A DNA stretch of 64,000 bases, from the NCBI GenBank assembly GCA_963677755.1, contig OY782506.1, positions 310,001 through 374,000 of the forward strand, written 5' to 3'. Below are positions 42,576 to 50,852 of this stretch, one piece after another. Each line of letters opens with the position of its first letter. The stretch's first letter is position 1. The notes beneath the pieces were generated by a model. The model made no database searches and was not told the DNA's origin. It saw only the letters and a program-made list of their open reading frames with translations. This stretch comes from JAIOSF01 sp963677755 (GTDB taxonomy: Bacteria; Campylobacterota; Campylobacteria; Campylobacterales; Arcobacteraceae). The translations under genes and the position numbers were made by a program.

Positions 42576-43598
42576 ATGAAAAACTATATTCTTCAAGATG
42601 AAAATGCTGTTTATTTTGAGTGCGGATATAGTTGTGATAATCTTATTTTCTTAAACATTAGTGGTGATAAATATTTCATCACTGATGCTAGATATGAGAT
42701 AGAGGCAAAACTATTTGCTAAAAATTGCGAAGTAGTTGTAACAAATGATTTAGTAAAAGCAACGCGAAAAATACTAAAAAAATCTAAAATTAAAAAAATT
42801 TCATTTGATCCGAATGATTTTAATCTTCTTACATATAACACTTTAAAAAACAACTTAGATATGAAGTTTGTTCAAAAACCAAATTTTTCAAAATTGAAAC
42901 GAATTATCAAAACAGATGATGAGATAAAACTTATTAAAAAAGCTATGAGTTTAGGGCGAGATGGTTTTAAAAGACTAGCTTCTTATATTCAAAAAGATGG
43001 TTTAGAAAAAAGTGAAAAGTATCTTTTTTTTAAAGCAAAAGAGTTTATGAGTAATGTTGGAGAATTAGATTTAAGTTTTGATCCAATTGTTGCAATAAAT
43101 GAAAATAGTGCAAAACCTCATGCCCTTCCTACTGATAAAGTTTTAAAAGCAGATGATTTACTTTTAGTAGATGCTGGAGTAAAATACAAAAGATACTGTA
43201 GTGATAGAACTTGTACCTCAAGTTTACAAAAAAAATTTGATTTTAAAAGAACACAGAAATTTAAAACAAAACTAGAACAAAAAGTATATGATACAGTATT
43301 AAAAGCACAACATACAGCTATAAACAAAGCAAAAGTTGGAATGAAAGCAAGTCAAATAGATAAACTTACTCGTGATGTGATAGAAAAATCTGGATATGGA
43401 AAATACTTTATTCATAGTACTGGACATGGTGTAGGTCTTGATATTCATGAATATCCAAATATAAATAGTAGAAGTGATGTAATAATAGAAAATAATATGG
43501 TATTTACAATTGAACCAGGAATTTATCTGAATAAACAATTTGGTGTACGAATAGAAGATACCGTAGTTATGAAAAATGGTCGTGCAGAAATCCTCTAA
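42576..43598 (+). CDS. Xaa-Pro peptidase (M24 family)
   Basis: A 340-residue dinuclear-metal aminopeptidase of the PepQ/PepP type. An N-terminal creatinase-like domain (1-110) is followed by the pita-bread domain with the five metal ligands: VDAGVKYKRYCSD (two Asp), HSTGHGVGLDIHE (His), FTIEPGIY (Glu) and GVRIEDTV (Glu). It cleaves X-Pro bonds in the cytoplasm. The 3' end overlaps the Ppx/GppA gene by 23 bases. Confidence 0.9.
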   Translation: MKNYILQDENAVYFECGYSCDNLIFLNISGDKYFITDARYEIEAKLFAKNCEVVVTNDLVKATRKILKKSKIKKISFDPNDFNLLTYNTLKNNLDMKFVQKPNFSKLKRIIKTDDEIKLIKKAMSLGRDGFKRLASYIQKDGLEKSEKYLFFKAKEFMSNVGELDLSFDPIVAINENSAKPHALPTDKVLKADDLLLVDAGVKYKRYCSDRTCTSSLQKKFDFKRTQKFKTKLEQKVYDTVLKAQHTAINKAKVGMKASQIDKLTRDVIEKSGYGKYFIHSTGHGVGLDIHEYPNINSRSDVIIENNMVFTIEPGIYLNKQFGVRIEDTVVMKNGRAEIL

Positions 43599-44496
43599 TA
43601 TTATAATCTCTTGTGATTTGGGTTCAAACTCTTTTAGAGTTTTAATTTATGATTTTTATAAAGATGAAGCTATTGGAGATTTTGAAACAACAGTTGGAAC
43701 TGCTGATGGTTTAAAACAAACTGGAAAGATCTCTGTTGAAGCGTTAAATAGAATTGTAAATGCTATAAAAAATAGCATACAAAAATTAAACTACAATCCA
43801 CAAGATGCTATCGCTGTTACAACATCAGCTATGCGTCAAGCAAAAAATTCTTCATATATTATTGAAGAGATTAAGAAACAAACAGATATCTCTTTTAAAA
43901 TAATTAGTGGAGATGAAGAAGCTAGACTGACCCTTCTTGGACTACAATACAGTTTAAAAAAACAAAATATCAATAGTCAAAATATAATATTAGTAGATAT
44001 TGGTGGTGGAAGCACAGAGATTATTTTTGTGAAAGAGAATACTCCTATTTTTAAAAGTTTTGAAGTTGGAATTGTGACATTAACACAATCATCTCACAAA
44101 AATATTATTTTAGAAGAGTTTAAAAAGAATATAAAACAATATATTCAATCTTTATCTTTTGATGTATCAAAATTGCAGCTTGTGTCAACAGCTGGAACAC
44201 CCACAACTATAGCAGCACTTAAACATAATTTAAACTATAATACTTATGATAAAAAGATTATCAATGGTACAAAAGTGTTGTTAGAAGATTTGGATTATTA
44301 TAAAAATTATTTACAATCTATACCTTTATATGAAGCAGAAACTTTAACAGGAACAAATAGAATACAATATATAGGTTCAGGTATTGATATTTTTAAACTT
44401 ATCTTTACTGTATTAAATAAAGAATTTTCTATTGTATTTGATGAGGGATTGCGAGAAGGTGTTGCAGTAGATAAGTTTTTAAAGTCTCAAAGTTAG
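43576..44496 (+). CDS. Ppx/GppA-family phosphatase
   Basis: A 306-residue actin-like fold protein: IISCDLGSNSFRVLIYDF (phosphate 1 motif), ITSAMRQAKN-like TTSAMRQAKNSS, ISGDEEARLTLLG and LVDIGGGSTEII (phosphate 2). It is the short, single-domain kind, hydrolysing polyphosphate ends and/or pppGpp. A link to (p)ppGpp turnover is plausible since spoT is also present, but not specific. The start overlaps the peptidase gene; the ATG at 43576 is the only ATG before the first motif. Confidence 0.85.
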   Translation: MVVQKSSNIIISCDLGSNSFRVLIYDFYKDEAIGDFETTVGTADGLKQTGKISVEALNRIVNAIKNSIQKLNYNPQDAIAVTTSAMRQAKNSSYIIEEIKKQTDISFKIISGDEEARLTLLGLQYSLKKQNINSQNIILVDIGGGSTEIIFVKENTPIFKSFEVGIVTLTQSSHKNIILEEFKKNIKQYIQSLSFDVSKLQLVSTAGTPTTIAALKHNLNYNTYDKKIINGTKVLLEDLDYYKNYLQSIPLYEAETLTGTNRIQYIGSGIDIFKLIFTVLNKEFSIVFDEGLREGVAVDKFLKSQS

Positions 44497-44526
44497 AAAA
44501 AGAATTACTTCTTTTTCCCTTTTTTA
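44496..44526. terminator. Possible bidirectional terminator
   Basis: GAAAAAGAA (44496-44504) and TTCTTTTTC (44509-44517) form a perfect 9-bp stem with loop TTAC, followed by a T-rich run. It lies between the convergent Ppx/GppA and DUF1538 genes. It is AT-rich, so its strength is uncertain. Confidence 0.4.
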
Positions 44527-46478
44527 ATTATCTCTTCAACCTCTTTTTCAAAAAGATCTTCTTGTCTCATAGATATACCTTTCATGTGTGAAATAGGTAC
44601 ACAGAAAACTATACCATCGCCACTTGTAGTAATATGAAGTTTTTTTATAACTTCTCTAATAATTTTATCAACAATCATACTTGGAACTATAAATAAAAGA
44701 AGTTTATCACTCTCTTCTGGTTTATGTCGATAAAAGTTGTCAAGTTCTGCAAGACCCATACCACTTGCATTTAAGATTGTAACACCACTTGCACCTGCTT
44801 CTTTTGCAGCATGAAGTGCATCATCTTCTTTTCCTTGTGGTACAATAATAACAATAGCAGAAAAGTTCAGTTGCATTGAGTGTCTTAAATCTGTAGCATC
44901 AAGATTAATTGTTGAAAGACTCATATCATCAACACCCTCTAAACTACCATGTATTTTTGATGTTACTAACTCTTCATCCTCTTTTGCTAATTCTTTATTA
45001 CCTTTTATATGTAGCTTTTCAATGATAATACCATAGGATAAAACAGTAATCATAGGGAAAAGTGATGCAAATGCGATAAGTCCAAATCCATCAATTAAAG
45101 GATTTCTCCCATCAATATTTGTAGCAAGTCCAATTCCAAGCGCAGCAACTAGTGGAACAGTTACAGTAGAAGTTGTAACCCCACCTGAATCATATGCTAT
45201 AGGTATAATATGTTTTGGTGCAATAAAAGTTAAAAATACAACAACCAAATAACCAACGATTATATAGTAGTGGATATGTCCACCGTCAACTATTCTAAAT
45301 GCCCCTAATGCGATACCAAAGGCAACACCAGATGCAACAAAGAGTCTTAATGACATATCGTTTATTTTGCCATCGCTAATCTCTTTTGCTTTTTTTGCAA
45401 TAGCCATAAGTGCTGGTTCTGCCATGGTTGTAGAAAACCCAATAGCAAATGCAAAAGCATAAATAACCCATACATTACCAGCTTGGGTTAGTTGGAATGC
45501 CATTGATTCACCAAGAGCAAAAAGTCCCATCTCTAGACCTAAAATGAAAGCATATAAACCTAAAATAACAAGCAAAAATCCAATAATAACAAGTTTTAAA
45601 TTTTCAATTGATTTCTTTAAAATACCATATTGAAAAAAGAATATAATTGCTAAAATAGGTAGTACATCTCTAACAACTGCCAAAATACCATAAACTATTG
45701 ATTCAAAAGAGATTGCAGCTGTATGGGAAACTTTTGCTTCAATAACAACTTGGGCAACTTGTGTTGCTTCTACAAAGTTATATACAAATATTCCATAAAT
45801 TTGAACAAATATCATAGGAGTTAGTGAAGCAAAAGCGATAAGTCCAAAGCCATCTATTATAGGATTTCTCCCTTTGATTGTAGAGGCTAAACCAATTCCA
45901 AGTGCTGCAACTAAAGGAACTGTTACAGTAGATGTTGTAACTCCACCTAAGTCATAAGCAAGACCAATAATCTCTTTTGGTGCAAAAAATGTAACACTTA
46001 CTACTGCTATATATCCAGTAATAATATAGTAGTGAATTGGGTGACCTTTAATAATCCTATAAACACCAAGTAAAATAGCAAAACCAACAGATAAAGCAAC
46101 AACATACCGTAAAGTATTTGCATCAATTCTCCCACTACTAATTGCAGCAGCTTTATCTGCAATAACAGCAAGTGCTGGTTCTGCAATAGTAGTACCAAAT
46201 CCTATAGCAAAAGCAAAAAGCATAATCCAAATGGTTGAACCACTTTTTGCAAAGTCTCTTGCTAGTCCCTCTCCAACGGGGAATATTCCTATCTCTAAAC
46301 CTTGTAAAAATATAGCAAGTCCAATACCTACTATAATCATTCCCATTGTTGTTGGAATCCAATCCTCTGGAATAGTTTGTAAAATCGCTAATTGGAAAAA
46401 TAAGATTACCAATACAATTGGTATCAAATCCCTAAAAGACTCTTTAAGAAGTCTTAAAAAAAAGTAAAATTGTGTCAT
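44505..46478 (-). CDS. Duplicated DUF1538 membrane protein with P-II-like tail
   Basis: A 657-residue inner-membrane protein built of two tandem DUF1538 repeats (about 1-255 and 260-510). Both carry a nearly identical core, TTSTVTVPLVAALGIGLA, then GRNP(I/L)IDGFGLIAFASL, and a TxxAEPAL motif. The C-terminal domain (about 540-640) resembles a P-II signal protein, with GASGVTILNASGMG and TTSGDGIVFCVPI. DUF1538 proteins have been proposed as cation/proton antiporters (UmpAB); from memory, not checked. It is the end of a leftward unit with an RCK-like protein and a K+ channel, which supports a cation-transport role regulated by a nucleotide or small ligand. Confidence 0.82.
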   Translation of the reverse strand: MTQFYFFLRLLKESFRDLIPIVLVILFFQLAILQTIPEDWIPTTMGMIIVGIGLAIFLQGLEIGIFPVGEGLARDFAKSGSTIWIMLFAFAIGFGTTIAEPALAVIADKAAAISSGRIDANTLRYVVALSVGFAILLGVYRIIKGHPIHYYIITGYIAVVSVTFFAPKEIIGLAYDLGGVTTSTVTVPLVAALGIGLASTIKGRNPIIDGFGLIAFASLTPMIFVQIYGIFVYNFVEATQVAQVVIEAKVSHTAAISFESIVYGILAVVRDVLPILAIIFFFQYGILKKSIENLKLVIIGFLLVILGLYAFILGLEMGLFALGESMAFQLTQAGNVWVIYAFAFAIGFSTTMAEPALMAIAKKAKEISDGKINDMSLRLFVASGVAFGIALGAFRIVDGGHIHYYIIVGYLVVVFLTFIAPKHIIPIAYDSGGVTTSTVTVPLVAALGIGLATNIDGRNPLIDGFGLIAFASLFPMITVLSYGIIIEKLHIKGNKELAKEDEELVTSKIHGSLEGVDDMSLSTINLDATDLRHSMQLNFSAIVIIVPQGKEDDALHAAKEAGASGVTILNASGMGLAELDNFYRHKPEESDKLLLFIVPSMIVDKIIREVIKKLHITTSGDGIVFCVPISHMKGISMRQEDLFEKEVEEIIKKGKKK

Positions 46479-46520
46479 ATAATGCCCTAACTAAAGTAAT
46501 AAAAAAGATTATAGCTAAGT

Positions 46521-47225
46521 TTATATTATTTCTGCGATAAGTTTTTTAAATTCAAGTAAGTCATGATCAAAGCCTAACATTACAATTGTATCCCCAGCAT
46601 CTATTTTATGATTAATTCCTGTTGAAAAAAAGATGAATTTATCACTGAGTTCTTTATCTTGAATACCCAAAATAATGATGTTTTTTTTATGAACTTTTTT
46701 TAAATCTTCTAAATAAATCCCATCAAATAAAGAGTTTTTTTGTATAGTGAATTCTGCGATTTTTATATTTGAAGAACTAAATAAAATATTATCTAATATA
46801 TCTAAAATTATTGGTTTGTGAAGTGAACGAAATATTCTCATTGCACCTATTTCATAAGGATTTATAGTTTTGTTTGCACCTGCAAGAAGAAGTGTTTTAT
46901 TATCTTCTTTTGTTGCAGATAAAGAGATTATTTTTATATTTTTATTTAAATTTCTTACGCTTAGTGTAATAAATAAGTTTGTATTTTTATCTCCACCTAA
47001 ACAAAAGAATGCTTTGATATCATCTTTATCTAGTCCCACATCAATAATATTTTCATCTTCCATGAGTGAGAGTTTTTTCACTTCAAATCCATATTTTTTA
47101 GCTTCTAATATTAAGTTCTCGTCATCCTCTATAATAAGTACATTATATTTTTTTTCACGCAATGTAAGAGCTATTTTAGAAGCAATTTGAGTAAAACTAT
47201 AAATAATAATTTTATTTTTAATCAT
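46521..47225 (-). CDS. TrkA/RCK-like protein, atypical nucleotide site
   Basis: A 234-residue cytoplasmic protein with a Rossmann-like TrkA-N part (1-130) and a TrkA-C part (about 150-234, with AGDTIVMLGFDHDL). Such proteins gate K+ channels and transporters. The glycine-rich loop GxGxxG expected after the first strand is absent: the segment reads IIIYSFTQIASKIA. NAD binding is therefore doubtful. It follows the K+ channel gene by 14 bases and shares its TrkA-N/TrkA-C order (both have an LLAGANK- or FLAGANE-type motif), suggesting a dedicated partner. Confidence 0.82.
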   Translation of the reverse strand: MIKNKIIIYSFTQIASKIALTLREKKYNVLIIEDDENLILEAKKYGFEVKKLSLMEDENIIDVGLDKDDIKAFFCLGGDKNTNLFITLSVRNLNKNIKIISLSATKEDNKTLLLAGANKTINPYEIGAMRIFRSLHKPIILDILDNILFSSSNIKIAEFTIQKNSLFDGIYLEDLKKVHKKNIIILGIQDKELSDKFIFFSTGINHKIDAGDTIVMLGFDHDLLEFKKLIAEII

Positions 47226-47239
47226 TTTACTTATCCTTC

Positions 47240-48820
47240 TTATTGGAGATAGTTTTTTCGTAGAGATATTTTAGGCTTTGAAGCAATAAGTTCAATTTTA
47301 AATTTTGCAACTGATTCTTTATGTCCAATAATAATAAGTATGTCAGATTCTTTAATAATATATTGATCAGGAGTAGGGTTAAAAGTAAATTTTTTATGAT
47401 TTGAAGTTTCCATTATCCCTATAAGCGTGAGGTTGAATTTTGTAAAATCTATATTTTCTAGTTTGTGTCCTATATAATTTGAATTTTGAATGATTTCCAC
47501 TTCATCCATAATAGCACCTTCACTATTAAGAAGAATATCATCAATTGCTTCAAATGCAATAGGTTGACCAACATATTCAGCAGCTACTAAAGCACTAGTT
47601 TCATTAGCGGATACAACCTCATTTGCACCTGCTAAAAAAAGCTTCTTTTTTACTTTTTCATTATTTGCCCTAGCAATAATATTTATATTTGGATTTTGTG
47701 AACGAGCCGTTAAAATTATGGAAAGATTAACTGCATCACTATCAGTGATAGCAACAATACTACTTGCACCTTTGTTAATACCAATAGTAGATAAAAAAGT
47801 AGAATCTGTAGCATCCCCTTTTATGGATAAAATGTTTTGTGTATTTGCATGAGAGAAAACATCCTCTTCATGGTCAATTATAATAAACTGTTGATTGATT
47901 TTTATAAATTCTTCAGCAAGAACTCTCCCCATTCTTCCATAACCACAAATAATGACAAACTCTTTAAGGGCATTTGCTTCTCCTATTACTTTTTCCTCTT
48001 TTAATGCAAGAAGTCTTGCACTCAATGCTGTTGTAACAATAGAGGTAAAAAATGCAATAACACCAACTCCCCCAACAACTAAAAAGATGGTAGCTATTCT
48101 ACCTTCAGTTGTTATGGGACTAATATCTCCAAATCCTACAGTAGAAATAGTAATGACAGACCAATAAACAGCATCAAAAAAAGTATGGATATTTTCATTT
48201 ATTCCAGCACCTTCATAGATAAAAATAATAGTTGACCCAAATGCAATAGCCATAAAAAACATAATTGCTAATGTAAAAAATTCAAATTTTTTCTCAACAA
48301 ATACATCACTAAATTGTTTAATTGAATTTGCATATCGTAAAAGTTTAAAAAGTCTAAATAGCATAAGAATTCTCAAAATTCTTAATGGTCTATAATAAGG
48401 TAAAATAGCGAGTAAGTCAATAATAGACATAGGAGAAAAAATAAATTTTATTTTATCTTTTATAATTGTTTTAATAGAATCTTTTATTATAAATTGTTGG
48501 TTAATAAGGCGACTTTTCTCATAATCTTCTACAATTTGTTTATGAGCATGAGATATTACCCATAATCTTCCAAGCCACTCAATAATAAAAATAATAATTG
48601 CAATCGTTTCATAGCTAGTTAACCACGGAACTGTTTTGTGGTTTACTTCATAAATCATGATACCAACAGTACTGAGTACTAAAAATATCATGACAAAGTC
48701 AAAATATTTTTTCTTTTTTGAATTGGTATCTTCTAAGAATTGATAAACAAAATGTTTGAAAGTATAGTATTTATGAGAACCTTCTAAAAAATAAGCAAAT
48801 TTTAATAGTAAGCTTCCCAT
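47240..48820 (-). CDS. Voltage-type K+ channel with RCK domain
   Basis: A 526-residue channel with six membrane helices. An S4-like segment RPLRILRILMLFRLFKLLR supplies spaced arginines, and the pore has the selectivity filter TVGFGD. The cytoplasmic RCK region (about 285-520) has an intact nucleotide loop, IICGYGRMGRVLAEEF, and a TrkA-C domain. It resembles the K+ channels needed for K+ homeostasis in Helicobacter and Campylobacter. The RCK-like protein and DUF1538 gene follow on the same strand. Confidence 0.92.
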   Translation of the reverse strand: MGSLLLKFAYFLEGSHKYYTFKHFVYQFLEDTNSKKKKYFDFVMIFLVLSTVGIMIYEVNHKTVPWLTSYETIAIIIFIIEWLGRLWVISHAHKQIVEDYEKSRLINQQFIIKDSIKTIIKDKIKFIFSPMSIIDLLAILPYYRPLRILRILMLFRLFKLLRYANSIKQFSDVFVEKKFEFFTLAIMFFMAIAFGSTIIFIYEGAGINENIHTFFDAVYWSVITISTVGFGDISPITTEGRIATIFLVVGGVGVIAFFTSIVTTALSARLLALKEEKVIGEANALKEFVIICGYGRMGRVLAEEFIKINQQFIIIDHEEDVFSHANTQNILSIKGDATDSTFLSTIGINKGASSIVAITDSDAVNLSIILTARSQNPNINIIARANNEKVKKKLFLAGANEVVSANETSALVAAEYVGQPIAFEAIDDILLNSEGAIMDEVEIIQNSNYIGHKLENIDFTKFNLTLIGIMETSNHKKFTFNPTPDQYIIKESDILIIIGHKESVAKFKIELIASKPKISLRKNYLQ

Positions 48821-48851
48821 TTAAAATATCATCTACAGAACTTCTTGAAAA

Positions 48852-48995
48852 CTATTCAGTTGCTTCATGAACAACATTTTTAGTTGCTTCCCAACCATCA
48901 TTTGTATCTTGTTTGATACCTTCCCATGTTGCACAACCTGTGAAAGTTAAAGTAAATACAAATACTAATATGATTCCTATAATTTTACTTTTCAT
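48852..48995 (-). CDS. Entericidin-like small lipoprotein
   Basis: A 47-residue lipoprotein not found in ordinary length-filtered gene calls. The signal peptide ends in a lipobox FTGC (Cys21), followed by ATWEGIKQDTNDGWEA, which matches the GCxTWxGxxxD pattern of the entericidin A/B family. Entericidins form a toxin/antidote-like pair in enterics; here only one member is visible. Its ribosome site falls in a G-rich stretch including an 8-G run (read on its strand). It lies 24 bases downstream of leuA. Confidence 0.78.
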   Translation of the reverse strand: MKSKIIGIILVFVFTLTFTGCATWEGIKQDTNDGWEATKNVVHEATE

Positions 48996-49003
48996 TGTAT
49001 CTT

Positions 49004-49011
49004 CCCCCCCC
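49004..49011. repeat. 8-base C/G homopolymer
   Basis: Eight consecutive C on the plus strand (G on the coding strand of the adjacent lipoprotein), next to a run of seven T. It is the longest G/C run I noticed in this AT-rich window and lies between leuA and the lipoprotein ATG, 8 bases from the ATG. G tracts of this length are known to slip in Campylobacter. Confidence 0.8.
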
Positions 49012-49019
49012 TTTTTTTA

Positions 49020-50585
49020 TTATATCTGGTGTGTATTATTTTTATTTAACATATCTTTCATAGATAAATAACTATTTAAAGCCCCAACATAAGCTCTAGC
49101 ACTTGCTATCATAGTATCTAAATTTAATCCATGACCAATCATAGGTGGATTATCATCATTAAAAGTCACCTTACAAGTCACTTTTGCTAAGGCATCTTTC
49201 CCTTCACTTACAGCTTTTACGTTGTAATCTAATAATGTTCCATTATAACCAGTTATTCTATCAATTGTTTTAAAAATAGCATCCATGACACCATCTCCAA
49301 TGCCCGCTTCTGTAATCTCTTGATCTTCAAATTTTATTGTTACAACAGCTGAAGGAACACCATTACTACAATCAGATATTTGAACAGCAGTAATCTCATA
49401 TATTTTGTTGTGGTTTAATTTTTCATCTGTCACAATCATACGAACATCATCATCCATAATCTCTTTTTTCTTATCACATAATAATTTAAATCGTTCAAAC
49501 GCTGTATTTAATTCATCTTCAGCTAAATCAGCAAAACCTAAATTGACTAATTTATCTTTAAATGCAGCACGGCCAGAGTGTTTTCCTAAAACAATAGAGT
49601 TGTTTTTCTCAATCCCTATATCTTCAGGTTTCATTATTTCATAAGTTTCTTGATGTTTTAAAACACCATCTTGGTGGATTCCACTTTCATGAGCAAAGGC
49701 ATTTTTCCCCACAATAGCTTTATTTGGTTGTGGTTCAATTCCCGTGATGTTTGCTACCATTTTAGAAGCTTGATATATCTCTTTTGTGTTGATATTTGTA
49801 GTGATACCTTGAAATAAATCTTGTCTTGTTTTTAATGTCATAACAATCTCTTCCATAGCAGCATTTCCAGCTCGCTCACCTAAACCATTGATAGTACACT
49901 CAACTTGTCTTGCCCCCGCTTCAATACCAGCTAAAGTATTAGCAACACCTAAACCTAAGTCATTATGATTATGTAAAGATACGATAGCATCTGAACCAAT
50001 TGAGTCTATAAAAGATACCATTTGTTCTACCATATGTTTTATCTCTGCTGGTAATCTATACCCTACAGTATCAGGTAAATTTATAGTAGTTGCCCCTGCC
50101 TCAATTACAGCTTGAGTTATCTCTTTCATAAAAGGTAACTCACTTCTTCCTGCATCTTCTAAAGAAAATTCTACATCATCTACAAATGTTCTTGCATATT
50201 GTACAGCATGAATTGCTCTTTTAATAACTTCATCAGGACTCATTTTTAATTTATATTGCATATGTATTGGACTTGTTGCAATAAATGTATGAATTCTTTT
50301 TTCTTTTGCAATAGCTATCGCTTCTCCTGCTGCTTTAATATCATTATCAACAGCTCTTGCTAAAGAACAAATCTTACTGTTTTTAATTGTTCGTGCTATT
50401 TGTGATATTGCATCAAAATCTCCTGGGCTTGCTGCTGCAAATCCAGCTTCTATAACATCAACTCTTAATTTTTCTAATTGTTGCGCAATTTGGATTTTTT
50501 CTGCTGTATTCATTGAAGCACCTGGGCTTTGTTCACCATCTCTTAATGTTGTATCGAATATGATTATATTTTTGTTATTTGTCAT
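49020..50585 (-). CDS. leuA: 2-Isopropylmalate synthase
   Basis: Condenses acetyl-CoA with 2-ketoisovalerate, the first step of leucine synthesis. The 521-residue protein has FDTTLRDGEQSPGASM, SLHNHNDLGLGVANTLAG (metal His pair), GLGERAGNAAMEE, ESGIHQDGVLK and a C-terminal regulatory domain (about 390-515) for leucine feedback. The length is normal. A leucine-rich leader peptide lies 72 bases upstream. The entericidin-like gene follows on the same strand. Confidence 0.94.
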   Translation of the reverse strand: MTNNKNIIIFDTTLRDGEQSPGASMNTAEKIQIAQQLEKLRVDVIEAGFAAASPGDFDAISQIARTIKNSKICSLARAVDNDIKAAGEAIAIAKEKRIHTFIATSPIHMQYKLKMSPDEVIKRAIHAVQYARTFVDDVEFSLEDAGRSELPFMKEITQAVIEAGATTINLPDTVGYRLPAEIKHMVEQMVSFIDSIGSDAIVSLHNHNDLGLGVANTLAGIEAGARQVECTINGLGERAGNAAMEEIVMTLKTRQDLFQGITTNINTKEIYQASKMVANITGIEPQPNKAIVGKNAFAHESGIHQDGVLKHQETYEIMKPEDIGIEKNNSIVLGKHSGRAAFKDKLVNLGFADLAEDELNTAFERFKLLCDKKKEIMDDDVRMIVTDEKLNHNKIYEITAVQISDCSNGVPSAVVTIKFEDQEITEAGIGDGVMDAIFKTIDRITGYNGTLLDYNVKAVSEGKDALAKVTCKVTFNDDNPPMIGHGLNLDTMIASARAYVGALNSYLSMKDMLNKNNTHQI

Positions 50586-50657
50586 TTTATAAACCTTGTT
50601 ATATGTTAAATTATTTTAAATTTTGCAATTTAGACTTTGTGTCGTATATTTTTTGAA

Positions 50658-50732
50658 TTATTTTGAAGTATGAAGCAGGAGTAGATTTGTACTTTTAAAT
50701 ATGATATTTTTAGATATGTAAGTAGCTTTCAC
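50658..50732 (-). CDS. Leucine leader peptide upstream of leuA
   Basis: A 24-codon reading frame with a GTG start, preceded 7 bases upstream by AGGAG (50740-50744) and ended by TAA. Its product contains NLLLLHTSK: four consecutive Leu codons that are all different, CTA, CTC, CTG and CTT (50673-50684), including CTC and CTG, which are rare in this AT-rich genome. The match to E. coli LeuL, which also has four Leu in a row, is striking. Ribosome stalling here when Leu-tRNA is scarce should raise leuA expression. No strong terminator hairpin is visible between it and leuA. Confidence 0.78.
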   Translation of the reverse strand: MKATYISKNIIFKSTNLLLLHTSK

Positions 50733-50768
50733 AATCTATCTCCTTTTATTTTAAATTTATTTGCAACG

Positions 50769-50777
50769 ATTATACCA
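50769..50777 (-). promoter_or_regulatory. Extended -10 promoter of the leucine leader
   Basis: On the minus strand TGGTATAAT is a perfect extended -10, about 36 bases upstream of the leader GTG. It is the same nine bases as at 42034-42042. The transcript would therefore begin about 30 bases before the leader peptide. Confidence 0.6.
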
Positions 50778-50852
50778 AATTTTTGTTACACTGAAACTTA
50801 AGTAAGTTTTAGATATTATAAAATATAAAAATTAGACAAATAAAGAGAACAA

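Noticed and set aside
50586..50657. Classical attenuator terminator between leader peptide and leuA
   Set aside because: Only weak AT-rich pairings such as AAATT-GCAA-AATTT are visible, with no GC stem followed by a T run, so no terminator is called.
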